Below, one piece after another: positions 33,690-41,713 of a DNA stretch of 47,146 nt. The stretch spans positions 92,926 through 140,071 of the forward strand of contig PLSV01000141.1 in NCBI GenBank assembly GCA_003165235.1, read 5' to 3'. This DNA is from Syntrophobacteraceae bacterium (GTDB lineage Bacteria > Desulfobacterota > Syntrophobacteria > Syntrophobacterales > Syntrophobacteraceae). Position 1 is the first letter of the stretch; every line of letters begins with the position of its first letter. The translations under genes were made by a program, and so were the position numbers. A model generated the notes under the pieces. The model saw only the letters and a list, made by a program, of their open reading frames with translations. It was not told the DNA's origin and did not search any database.

Positions 33690-33806
33690 CACGCCTCTGT
33701 TTTGTTTGCAACTGCGCCGGCTGCCGGCCATGCACCCAGCCGGTTATAATCTTCCAAGAAAGCTTCCTTTAAACCTATAAACCTTCAAGTCATGTTAAAT
33801 GTCTGA

Positions 33807-33832
33807 GAATTGTACGGATTTTGTCACAATTC
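33807..33832. promoter_or_regulatory. Inverted repeat upstream of the second small HMA-like gene
   Basis: GAATTGT (33807-33813) and ACAATTC (33826-33832) form a 7-bp dyad with a 12-base spacer, about 120 bases before the start at 33953. It is a possible operator; no regulator is identified. Confidence 0.3.
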
Positions 33833-33952
33833 CGTAGCATTCGACGTTTATTTTCACACTGTGCGCGAGGATGCCCGGGAACTAAACCGGGTCTCTTTCA
33901 GATTAGAAGGTAGAAGATTTCTGGATTCAAGATTTTGTGATGGGAGGTGACA

Positions 33953-34324
33953 ATGAGCTATTATTGCCACAGTACTCCGGGGAGACTCAGAATCAAAACA
34001 CCAGTAATAAAGCAGAACCCGGTGAAAATAGAGAAAGTGCGCGGAACGCTTCGAGCGCTCCCGGGAGTCGATGCCGTTTCCATTAACTCTTTGACCGGAA
34101 GCATCACAATCAATTATTCCGGCGGCGCGACGGATTCGGAGTCGATTTTGAGTATTCTGAAAGAAAAGGGTTATTACAGGACGTCATCGATAGAAGAACA
34201 GGAGCGCCCTTTCGAGATCGTAGCGTCGAAGGTCGGAACGACCGTGGGCAAGGCGATTGTGGGGGCTTTGGTCGAAAAAGTCTTCGAAGGCTCAATGCTC
34301 TCATTTCTTGCTTTGCTGATTTAA
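33953..34324 (+). CDS. Small HMA-like protein with GRLRIK motif and hydrophobic tail
   Basis: The 123-residue protein has an N-terminal HMA-like domain with HSTPGRLRIKTPV in the loop position and VDAVSINSLTGSITINYSGG as the following hairpin, then a C-terminal glycine/hydrophobic segment (GTTVGKAIVGALVEK and SMLSFLALLI) that may insert in the membrane. The ATG at 33953 has an excellent GGGAGGTGA ribosome binding site. Of the four HMA-like domains in the cluster it is the closest to the family pattern. It is in the same direction as the 33324 gene, 263 bases downstream. Confidence 0.78.
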   Translation: MSYYCHSTPGRLRIKTPVIKQNPVKIEKVRGTLRALPGVDAVSINSLTGSITINYSGGATDSESILSILKEKGYYRTSSIEEQERPFEIVASKVGTTVGKAIVGALVEKVFEGSMLSFLALLI

Positions 34325-34480
34325 TCCTCGTAAAAGAGACCAGCGCAACACATTAAGGTTCATTTGATCCCCCCGCGGATTTTCTCAAAGAATCAGCCAT
34401 GAAAAGAATGATTATTTTTCTGGAAGGAGTCCATCCAGGGAAACTCCGAGCTAAGTTTATAAAGGAAGGGATTATAATCA

Positions 34481-34654
34481 ATGTCTGACAAAGAGAGCTG
34501 CGAACAAGGGTGGGTAACGATGTGCAGGCCCTGCGACCTGGAGGGCAAATCCTACAGCCACTCATCGAAGGTCGTGAGGGGGGCTTTAGCCATGCAATGC
34601 GAAAACGGTAAATGGAGGGCGCGCGTTAATCCATTCGTCACCGCCGGACCTTAA
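34481..34654 (+). CDS. Small protein with four cysteines
   Basis: A 57-residue frame starts at ATG 34481 after AAAGGAAGGG and ends with TAA. Cysteines are at 7, 15, 18 and 40; Cys15-x2-Cys18 (CRPC) with Cys7 and Cys40 (MQCENGKW) could hold zinc or iron. It has basic residues near the C terminus and no hydrophobic segment. It lies 156 bases after the last HMA-like gene in the same direction, so it may belong to that cluster. The ribosome binding site and the cysteine spacing are the only support; I do not recognise a family. Confidence 0.5.
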   Translation: MSDKESCEQGWVTMCRPCDLEGKSYSHSSKVVRGALAMQCENGKWRARVNPFVTAGP

Positions 34655-35220
34655 GGGATATTAGAATTAAAGGGAAAAAAATGTTCATGCTCCGACTTGC
34701 CGGCGCATTTAACGGAGTTAAAATTTAATTAATCCTCCCTTCCTCTTCACGGGGGAGGGAAATAATGTCAAACACAGCCGGTTGCCTTAAGCGGGCAGCT
34801 GGCTTTCTTTGTCTTTTCCCTTGGATTATGACTTTCCCACAGATATAGCATCGATGAAACTTCCTTCTCCCGAAATCTTTTCGCTCTTTTGCGGTTTACT
34901 TTTCAAAGCACAGGCTAACAGATAACAAGACAACATCTTATAGGGATCCTATGTTCACTCATGGCTGTCCGGTCAACAAAAAAAAGCAAATACGCCTCAG
35001 CAGGGCCTTGTCGATTTAATTCTTAACGGGGGATGCGCGCACTGCGTAAAAATCCCTAAAGTTTCGGTTATCTATGCCGAATTGAATGAATGTAGGGCTT
35101 CGATAGCCTACTGGTTTTTCACAAGCCCTAAAAGCTCCACGGGCGCCGTACGGAGGATGAGAAAGCCGTTTTCATCCAAATCAGGCAGAAACTTTAGGAA
35201 GATATGGACGGGAGGAAGTC
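34655..35220. other. Long intergenic region before the Cache gene
   Basis: This 566-base region has no long frame that I believe. At 34765-34848 an ATG with a strong GGGGGAGGGA site opens a 27-codon frame (a lysine-arginine pair, then a hydrophobic stretch) that looks like a stand-alone or truncated signal peptide. The ribosome binding site of the Cache gene (GGGAGG) is at about 35211. No riboswitch consensus was recognised. Confidence 0.4.
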
Positions 35221-35784
35221 ATGAAAGAGTTTTTGAGAGAATTGATTATTGCTTGTTGCGCTTTTTTTCTGTTTAGCGCAATTCCCGCGCTCGCGCAAAC
35301 GACCCCGGAAGAGCTGTCCAAAGAATCCATTGCGGCTTGCGTAGCCAGCGAATCGACAAAGCCTACTTCTCAGATGGTCATAGACAAGGTGGAAAAAGCA
35401 GCCGCTCTTCTGCGAAAGGAGGGCAAGGCGGCCTTCCCGAAATTCAAAGGAAAAGACAGTGAGTTTATCTTCGCGGGCACCTACATCTGGATTCACGATA
35501 TGGCGGGCATGATGCACATGCACCCGATCATGTACAAAATGGAAGGCAAGAGCTGTATCGAACTCAAGGACGCCAACGGAAAATTCGTTTACATCGCCTT
35601 GAACGAAGTCGCCAAATCTAAGGGAGCAGGCTGGGTCGACTTTATGTGGCCAAAACCGGGAGAAAAAACACCTTCCCTGAAGGTGGGCTACGCAAAACTG
35701 GTCGAGGTTGAAGGGGATGACCTCGTAGTCTGCAGCGGCATATACGGTATGCCTCCTGAAGAGGTTCAGAAACTCGTAAAATGA
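35221..35784 (+). CDS. Periplasmic single-Cache-domain protein
   Basis: The 187-residue protein has a signal peptide (hydrophobic to about residue 22, then ALAQTTPE with a likely cut after ALA) and one Cache domain. Recognisable parts are IWIHDMAGMMHMHP in the ligand pocket, LKDANGKFVYIALNEVAKS, and GWVDFMWPKPGEK, the usual s/dCache_2 ending. Such proteins bind small acids or similar ligands in the periplasm. The gene lies 57 bases upstream of a chemoreceptor gene in the same direction, so it may deliver its ligand signal to that receptor. Confidence 0.87.
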   Translation: MKEFLRELIIACCAFFLFSAIPALAQTTPEELSKESIAACVASESTKPTSQMVIDKVEKAAALLRKEGKAAFPKFKGKDSEFIFAGTYIWIHDMAGMMHMHPIMYKMEGKSCIELKDANGKFVYIALNEVAKSKGAGWVDFMWPKPGEKTPSLKVGYAKLVEVEGDDLVVCSGIYGMPPEEVQKLVK

Positions 35785-35841
35785 TTTCAGGGCGGGCCGG
35801 TTCCACGCGTAGTGTGATTTTCTCATTACAGGGAGCGGACG

Positions 35842-37806
35842 ATGACATTGAAAACAAGACCTGTGAGCCTCAACAAGAAACTCTTCGGTTTCGTCGGATT
35901 GACTTCTTTCCTCGTGCTTGCCGCCCTGGGCGCAGGTGTTTTCTTTTTTTCCCAGATCGAACAAGCCAGCCTGGTGAAAGAAGACGTAGCCACAGCAGTG
36001 GAAATGGTTCTCGTGACACGTGCGGCGGAAAAGACCTACATGCAGTTTTTCAAACCCGAACAGAAACAGGGGTTTGAAAAAAAGGCGGGGGAGGTCGGGG
36101 AGCAGTTTGAAAAGCTCAAGGCAGCCGTCGATGAAGGATGGAAAAAACGAGTCCAGGTTATGGAGAGCCAATTCGGAAACTATAAGAAGCTTTTTGAAGA
36201 TATTGATGAACTCCATTTCAGGCAGAACGGCCTGAAGCAGGAAATGATAAAACCTCTGCGCGTTTCCGAAGAGGCGCTGGGCAGAATTCAGGTCGATATC
36301 GAAGCAAGGCAGACCGAACTCCAGTTGCAGGGGGACTCGCTCAGCCCCCGTGAATTCGCAATGCTTAACGCCTTGAGGGACTGCCGGCTGGCATTCCTTC
36401 AATTGCAGAATATCCAGTTTCAGTATCTGTTGACCGGCGATCGCAAGTTCATTGAGGAATTCAAGAGACTTACCTCCGGAAAAGTGCAGGCCGATCTCAC
36501 CGCCCTGGAGCAGTTGGCAGCTTTGATGCGAAACCAGTCCTGGATAAAGGCGACAGGAGTCCTCCGGGAGTCTCTGAACATCTTTCTCGTATTCGTCGAT
36601 CAGTCCCAGCAGTTGTATCAAGAGGAAAGCGAAAGGCTGGGCAGCCTGAATGAAAGCGGCGCTAACATCCTGAGCACGGCTGACGCCCTTCTGGGTGAGG
36701 TCGGCGAATCGATAGCCGTTCAAAAGAAAGAGGCGCTGAAAATGGTGTGCGCCATTTTATTTTCCGGTCTTTTGGTTTTTTGGGGCCTGTCCCTGTTGCT
36801 GGTTCGATCGATCACCAGACCGGTCAGAAGCGCCGTAAGAGGCTTGACGGAAATCGCAGAACAGGTGAACGCCGCTTCAGCCCTGGTATCCAATGCCGGG
36901 CAGGAACTCTCGGAGGGCGCCGCAACGCAGGCGGCGGCAATTGAGCAGACTTCCTCCTCTCTTGAAGAGATGGCTTCGATGACCAGGCAGAATGCTGAGA
37001 ATGCAGCTCAGGCTAACAGTCTCATGCTGGAAACCAAAGAAACGGTCGGGCAGGCCAACCGGTCCATGCAAGGACTTACCGCTTCCATGAAAGAGATCTC
37101 CAAGGCAAGCGAGCAGACCCAGAAAATCATAAAAACGATAGATGAAGTTGCTTTCCAGACTAACCTGCTGGCCCTCAACGCCGCTGTGGAAGCGGCCAGG
37201 GCCGGTGAGGTGGGGGCTGGTTTCGCAGTCGTGGCCGAGGAGGTTAGAAACCTTGCGCGGCGAACGGCGGAGGCTGCCAAAGATACGGAGGGTCTAATAG
37301 AGTCAACCGTTAAAAAGGTCAAAGACGGCGCAGTCCTGATAAATCAGACAAACGGGGAATTCATCCGGGTGCTGGACGGCGCCTCCAAAACCGGAGAGCT
37401 TATCGGCGAGATTGCCGCCGGCTCGCAGGAGCAGTCCCAGGGGGTTGAGCAAATAAGCCGGGCGGTGGCTGAGATGGACAAGATCATCCAGATGAATTCC
37501 GCCAACGCGGAGGAGTCTTCAGCATCTTCACTTGAACTCAATTCGCGTGCCGGGGAACTGCAGATATTCATCCGGGAGTTGAACGGACTGGTTGGCGGCA
37601 ACCTCAAGGAGGGCGCAATGGAAAAAGCGCAGAGACACTCTGAGTCCCGAGGCCTTTTCGGTTCGCTTGCGGCGCGTATGAACAAAGCGTGCGAAGCCCA
37701 GACACCACGGGATGAAATACCCCTGGACCATGAACAGCAGTTTCTTGAGGCGCCCGGTAAGCAAAAACGCCCAGGCGCCCAGGCAAAATACCTGCACAGC
37801 TTTTAA
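35842..37806 (+). CDS. Methyl-accepting chemotaxis protein
   Basis: The 654-residue receptor has a first membrane helix (about 13-36), a long helical periplasmic sensor (about 37-300, size and character like an HBM/4-helix sensor), a second membrane helix (301-322), a short HAMP-like linker, and a cytoplasmic signalling domain. The conserved hairpin tip is in EVAFQTNLLALNAAVEAARA and VVAEEVRNLARRTAEAA (about 435-475), which binds CheA/CheW. No C-terminal CheR-docking pentapeptide is seen. The gene follows the periplasmic Cache protein. No che genes are in the window. Confidence 0.93.
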   Translation: MTLKTRPVSLNKKLFGFVGLTSFLVLAALGAGVFFFSQIEQASLVKEDVATAVEMVLVTRAAEKTYMQFFKPEQKQGFEKKAGEVGEQFEKLKAAVDEGWKKRVQVMESQFGNYKKLFEDIDELHFRQNGLKQEMIKPLRVSEEALGRIQVDIEARQTELQLQGDSLSPREFAMLNALRDCRLAFLQLQNIQFQYLLTGDRKFIEEFKRLTSGKVQADLTALEQLAALMRNQSWIKATGVLRESLNIFLVFVDQSQQLYQEESERLGSLNESGANILSTADALLGEVGESIAVQKKEALKMVCAILFSGLLVFWGLSLLLVRSITRPVRSAVRGLTEIAEQVNAASALVSNAGQELSEGAATQAAAIEQTSSSLEEMASMTRQNAENAAQANSLMLETKETVGQANRSMQGLTASMKEISKASEQTQKIIKTIDEVAFQTNLLALNAAVEAARAGEVGAGFAVVAEEVRNLARRTAEAAKDTEGLIESTVKKVKDGAVLINQTNGEFIRVLDGASKTGELIGEIAAGSQEQSQGVEQISRAVAEMDKIIQMNSANAEESSASSLELNSRAGELQIFIRELNGLVGGNLKEGAMEKAQRHSESRGLFGSLAARMNKACEAQTPRDEIPLDHEQQFLEAPGKQKRPGAQAKYLHSF

Positions 37807-37821
37807 ATCTGAAACCGCAAC

Positions 37822-37849
37822 GGGGGGCCGGTCACGGGACCGCCCCCCC
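37822..37849. terminator. Hairpin between two convergent genes
   Basis: GGGGGG-C-CGGTC (37822-37833) pairs with GACCG-CCCCCC (37838-37849), with one bulged C and a 4-base loop. It lies 15 bases after the chemoreceptor stop and 16 bases before the stop of the opposing gene. There is no T-run, so it may be a bidirectional block of moderate strength. Confidence 0.45.
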
Positions 37850-37865
37850 GGTCGCCGGCGATGTT

Positions 37866-38198
37866 CTATCCAGCAGGGCCTTCTCCTTCCACGCACAGAA
37901 TCCGGACTTTTCTCATCTTTAGTTCGAACAAGGCGCCCTCCATATCTCCCGGCGTGGCGGCCAGCCGTCCAATGTCATGAATGACCAGACGCGCTACCCG
38001 GTCCCGCTCGACGTCCCTGAACAAATCACTCCTGCTCGTGTAGAAGACTGCCTGCGATTCATCTATTTCTTTTTCCCTGATAAACTCGAGGCATTTTTCC
38101 TTCTGTGCAGCCATGGCCCTCTCGTAGCTGCCTTTGTCCTCGGCCCTCAACTCGTGCTTCCAGACCAAAAGGTAGACGGCTGTCATTTTTTCTTCCAT
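37866..38198 (-). CDS. Orphan resolvase-like domain protein
   Basis: The 110-residue protein resembles the catalytic N-terminal domain of serine recombinases in its second half: ARLVIHDIGRLAATPGDMEG matches the pattern of V-x-x-L-D-R-L-x-R-x-x-x-D-x-x, followed by LKMRKVRILCVEG. The first half has the helix AAQKEKCLEFIREKEID as expected, but the catalytic serine motif (Y-x-R-V-S) is replaced by YLLVWKHE and there is no DNA-binding domain. It is therefore not an active recombinase; a degenerate or repurposed domain is inferred. The start with GGGGAAGG upstream is likely; a second ATG four codons on is an alternative. It is convergent with the chemoreceptor. Confidence 0.6.
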   Translation of the reverse strand: MEEKMTAVYLLVWKHELRAEDKGSYERAMAAQKEKCLEFIREKEIDESQAVFYTSRSDLFRDVERDRVARLVIHDIGRLAATPGDMEGALFELKMRKVRILCVEGEGPAG

Positions 38199-38315
38199 AC
38201 CTTCCCCATGAATCTGTTATTTTTTTACTACGTTGTCTTTCCTGTTCGCAATGTTAAGTTTAGCAGGAAGGGCCTACTACTGGAAAGGGCCAATATCAGG
38301 CGAGGGGAATGAGTA

Positions 38316-39464
38316 ATGAGTGACAAAAAGTTCGAACAGGGTCCGATACGTCCTCCCAGCGAAGCGGGGAGTTTTCTGTTACGATTCACGAGAAACTGTC
38401 CGTGGAACAGGTGCACCTTCTGTCCGGTGTACAAGGGCAGGCGGTTCAGCAGGCGTTCGCTGGAAGAAATCAAGGGGGACATTGACACCGCTGCGGAGAT
38501 TTGCCAGGAACTTCGCGCCTTTTCCTCCACCCTCGGCTACGGGGGGACCATTACCCGCAAAGTCCTGGAAGACGTATTCACAAGCGCTCGCTTCAATGAT
38601 TTTTACCGGCAGGCGGCCGTTTGGCTCTATATGGGAAAAGGCAGCGTATTCATCCAGGACGCCAACAGCTTTGTGCTCCCCGCCCCTGTGTTTGCCGAAG
38701 CGATTCGTCATCTGAAGCGAAAGATTCCCGGGGTCGAGCGAATTACATCCTATGCCCGGAGCAGCACGCTCGCCAAAATGAGCGTGGCCGAACTCGGAGA
38801 AATCCGCGAGGCTGGGCTTGACCGAATTCACATAGGCATGGAGAGTGGTTCGGACCATGTGTTAAAGCTGGTCCAAAAGGGGGTCAGCGCAAAGCATCAG
38901 ATAGAGGCAGGCAGAAAAGTTATCGAGGCGGGCATGGAACTTTCCGAATACTTCATGCCTGGACTCGGGGGCAAAGCGCTTTCAGAGGATCATGCAAGAG
39001 AGTCCGCGCGCGTACTCAATGAGATCAATCCTCATTTCATCAGGCTGAGGACTCTACGCATTCCACCCCGCGTACCTCTTTTTAATGACCTGCGGGCAGG
39101 CCGCTTCGAAAAGCTTTCCGATGACGAAACCGTAGAGGAGATCCGGCTCTTCATTTCCTGCCTGGATGGAATCTCCAGCCGACTTATATCTGACCATATA
39201 ATGAATCTACTGGAACAGGTGGAAGGCGCTTTCCCCGAGGGAAAGGAAGCGATGCTCGCGGTGATAGACCGCTACCTTGCGCTGCCTCCGGAGGAGAAGC
39301 TCCTGTTCCGGCTGGGACGCCGGGGGGGAGGCATCAGGTCAGTTGACGAACTGGACGATCCAGTAATGCGCCAGAGACTGCTGACCGCAATGCACGATCT
39401 GACGTCCCAGACCGGGAGTGACATCGAGAAGTTTATAACGGAGTTGGCAGACCAATATATTTAG
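38316..39464 (+). CDS. Radical SAM protein (Elp3/HemN-like)
   Basis: The 382-residue enzyme has the radical SAM cluster motif in CPWNRCTFC (Cys28-x4-Cys33-x2-Cys36), slightly longer than the usual C-x3-C-x2-C. It then shows barrel elements including IHIGMESGSD (the ESGS motif) and EYFMPGLGG. A 4Fe-4S cluster and SAM would generate a radical for an unknown substrate. It has no SPASM or B12 domain. It stands between a divergent resolvase-like gene and the exported hydrolase gene, without obvious partners. The family is known as hypothetical radical SAM proteins in anaerobes; I do not give it a function. Confidence 0.87.
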   Translation: MSDKKFEQGPIRPPSEAGSFLLRFTRNCPWNRCTFCPVYKGRRFSRRSLEEIKGDIDTAAEICQELRAFSSTLGYGGTITRKVLEDVFTSARFNDFYRQAAVWLYMGKGSVFIQDANSFVLPAPVFAEAIRHLKRKIPGVERITSYARSSTLAKMSVAELGEIREAGLDRIHIGMESGSDHVLKLVQKGVSAKHQIEAGRKVIEAGMELSEYFMPGLGGKALSEDHARESARVLNEINPHFIRLRTLRIPPRVPLFNDLRAGRFEKLSDDETVEEIRLFISCLDGISSRLISDHIMNLLEQVEGAFPEGKEAMLAVIDRYLALPPEEKLLFRLGRRGGGIRSVDELDDPVMRQRLLTAMHDLTSQTGSDIEKFITELADQYI

Positions 39465-39765
39465 TGCGGACATGAATGGACCTAGCTAATGTCCTGAGTC
39501 AAAGATACGCAACATAATTAGCGCCATTAGAAGAATGTCCTGACGCATGTCGCCCCGGCGCAGGCCGGGGTCCAGAACTGGACGAAATTATTGAAAATAT
39601 CTGGATTCAGGCTTCCGCCGGAATGACGGCCTGTGTGTACGAAGGATGTCCAGAGGATAGAAGCGAGTCTCGTTGTCGTCGCCAAGCTGTGCTGGAATTC
39701 GAGCCACTTCCTTTGAATGATTTTATATAAGGTGTACGAAACTCCACTGCTGTCAGGAGGGAACG
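39465..39765. other. Intergenic region before the hydrolase gene
   Basis: About 300 bases, mostly occupied by the palindromic repeat at 39545-39630. No gene seen; the hydrolase ribosome binding site CAGGAGGG is at about 39754. Confidence 0.45.
39545..39630. repeat. Palindromic intergenic repeat
   Basis: CCCCGGC-GCAG-GCCGGGG (39553-39570) is a perfect 7-bp hairpin, followed by GTCCAGAACTGG and, about 30 bases on, by CTGGATTCAGGCTTCCGCCGGAATGACG. This pairing of a GCCGGGG-TCCAG hairpin and a CCGGAATGAC end is a widely seen intergenic repeat type in proteobacteria (recalled, not searched). Confidence 0.6.
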
Positions 39766-40713
39766 ATGAGAACAGCAACTGGATTTGGATTTGCCATGAT
39801 GCTCTATGTGCTGTTTTCTGTGACGCTTGTGGCGGCCCAGGATCTCAGGGGCATTGAGCACTGGGTGGAGAATGCGGGGATCAAGATTTACGTCTGGGAA
39901 AAGTACATGGGGGAGCCTGCCGGCAAGACGGTCGTAGTCTTAGCCCACGGCTCGGCCACGGCCGGTCGAGAGAGCTTTGACCTCCAAGTGCCGGGCAAGC
40001 CGACGTATAGCCTCATGGATGTGTTGGCGCAGAACGGGTTTGATGTTTTTGCTTTGGACACGCGAGGCTTCGGGCGCTCCACCCACCCTGATGGGCATAT
40101 GACGACACTGGAGGCAAGCCAGGATTTGAACGCCGTTGTCGATTACGTACTGAAGCTGAGAGGAATTCAAAAGGTTAATCTATTGGGTTGGTCCTGGGGT
40201 GCCCAGTATTGCGGGATGTTCGTCATGGCCCATCCAGAAAAGATATCCAAGTATGTAAGCTACGCTCAGATGCATGTCAACAGCCCCGATATCGCCAAAC
40301 GCAGGCCTATGATCCAGACCTACCGGGAGAAGCCCTATATCGTTATCCCGGAAACCGGATGGAAGCCCCGGTTCACTTCCATGACTCCGCCGGAGGTCAA
40401 TGATTCTGAGGTGGTTGATGCTTTCGCCAAAGCGGCGGCGCAGGTCGAAGTGAAGACACCGACCGGTCCCCAGTTGGACATGGTGACCATCATGCCGATG
40501 CTCAATCCACGGCTCATGCCGGTTCCCATAATGATCATCCACGGCGAATACGATGATGTGGCCGATCTCCAAGGCCTTCTTCCCTTTTTCCAGCAACTTC
40601 CAAATCCCTATAAGAGATACGTGGTCATACCCGATGCGGGGCACATGATGCACCTGCAACGTAGCCATCGCCTCTTCCAGCATGAGGTGATCAGCTTCTT
40701 TACGGTGCCGTAA
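39766..40713 (+). CDS. Exported alpha/beta-hydrolase
   Basis: The 315-residue protein has a signal peptide (hydrophobic residues 7-23, ending LVAAQD) and an alpha/beta-hydrolase fold. The nucleophile elbow is LGWSWGAQYC (Ser143), the acid is in IIHGEYDDVADL and the histidine in DAGHMMHLQ, a complete catalytic triad. VLAHGSA gives the oxyanion region. It would hydrolyse an ester or similar bond in the periplasm; the substrate is unknown. The start has CAGGAGGG upstream. It has no lid-domain features pointing to a lipase. Confidence 0.88.
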   Translation: MRTATGFGFAMMLYVLFSVTLVAAQDLRGIEHWVENAGIKIYVWEKYMGEPAGKTVVVLAHGSATAGRESFDLQVPGKPTYSLMDVLAQNGFDVFALDTRGFGRSTHPDGHMTTLEASQDLNAVVDYVLKLRGIQKVNLLGWSWGAQYCGMFVMAHPEKISKYVSYAQMHVNSPDIAKRRPMIQTYREKPYIVIPETGWKPRFTSMTPPEVNDSEVVDAFAKAAAQVEVKTPTGPQLDMVTIMPMLNPRLMPVPIMIIHGEYDDVADLQGLLPFFQQLPNPYKRYVVIPDAGHMMHLQRSHRLFQHEVISFFTVP

Positions 40714-41201
40714 CGGCTATTGTAATGGTGCTGGGAGGCTGGATGTCCTGGAGGGGCTTCTTTGCCCTCTATAGAAGTTAAGCGCATGATGAGCAATACT
40801 CTAAAATAAGGGAATCCGGCGTTGGCGATTACTTTTGGGATAGTCTATCCGCCGATATTGATTCCCTGGCAATCTATGCCGGCATTCATAAAGAGCAACA
40901 TAACGTTTTTTCCTCGCGTTCTATAATTGCCGTAAACCTGAGCATTCCATTTTCTCCTTTCTCCAGCGGAGCAGGATCTTGAACCATGGAGACGCTGTGT
41001 TTCACTATTGAAATCGAACATCAGCTTAGACCATAATAATATAAGCTGCTGAAAGAAAGCCTCCCTAACTGAGTGCTTCCGATTTCGCACAGCAAGGCTT
41101 CGAGGTTTTCGAGACCCCCTTCGGTTGGCGAACCGAAGGAAAGCTGAATGTTTCCAGGGAGTGTCTGGCTAAAGTCTTCAAAGAAATTTGAGAGGGGATT
41201 C
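40714..41201. other. Intergenic region before the stress-protein genes
   Basis: This 488-base region holds no gene I can support. An inverted repeat CAGCTTA / TAAGCTG is at 41022-41028 and 41042-41048. A strong hairpin is at 41118-41139 (listed separately). Confidence 0.4.
41118..41139 (+). promoter_or_regulatory. Hairpin in the leader of the first Usp gene
   Basis: CCTTCGGTT-GGCG-AACCGAAGG is a perfect 9-bp stem with a 4-base loop, 62 bases before the start codon at 41202. It has no T-run, so a role in mRNA stability or regulation is more likely than termination. Confidence 0.4.
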
Positions 41202-41690
41202 ATGGAACGCTTCCTTATTGCGCTTGACTGTCAGCCGGGCTGCGTAAAAATTATCGAATATATGGTTCGAGTGCTCAAAGGGACTCAAAACTGCGAATTC
41301 AAAATTTTCCACATCCTTGCAACGGAGTCTCCCGACAAACTTAGAATGGAGGAGGTCCGGCGGATCGAACATATGCATGCCGCCAGGCCGGACCTCGCAG
41401 GATATTTCTGGAAGAAGCAGGATGAGAAAACCATGGAGGGCTGCTTTTCCCAAGCCATGGAAAAGCTGGTGCTCGGGGGCTTCCGGCCGGAGTCGGCAAT
41501 GTTTTTATTTGCCGTTCAATCGGGTGACATGGCCGAAATCATCCTGGCCAAGGCCGCCGAATTGGGGTGTTCGACCGTAGTGCTGGGCCGCAGGCGTCCG
41601 AGCCTGGTAAAAGCACTGCTGCTTGGCAGCGTATCGGCCTCGGTAGTTAAATCGGCTCACAGATCGACGGTATGGGTTATCGAAATCTAA
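41202..41690 (+). CDS. Universal stress protein-like, degenerate nucleotide motif
   Basis: The 162-residue protein has the Usp Rossmann-like fold: MERFLIALD at the N terminus, FKIFHIL, and AAELGCSTVVLGRR followed by LLGSVSASVVKSAHRSTVWVIE. The usual G-x2-G-x9-G-[ST] ATP motif is incomplete: the second glycine is missing (VLGRRRPSLVKALLLGSVS), so nucleotide binding is doubtful. The ATG at 41202 has GAGAGGGG upstream. The next Usp gene starts 23 bases after its stop; the two form a pair. Confidence 0.82.
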   Translation: MERFLIALDCQPGCVKIIEYMVRVLKGTQNCEFKIFHILATESPDKLRMEEVRRIEHMHAARPDLAGYFWKKQDEKTMEGCFSQAMEKLVLGGFRPESAMFLFAVQSGDMAEIILAKAAELGCSTVVLGRRRPSLVKALLLGSVSASVVKSAHRSTVWVIEI

Positions 41691-41713
41691 CAGATAAAAA
41701 AAGGGATAAGAAC

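Noticed and set aside
35194-36723. Antisense open frame of 509 codons across the Cache and chemoreceptor genes
   Set aside because: Both sense genes are clear family members with ribosome binding sites. The antisense product is low-complexity in character and spans two real genes.
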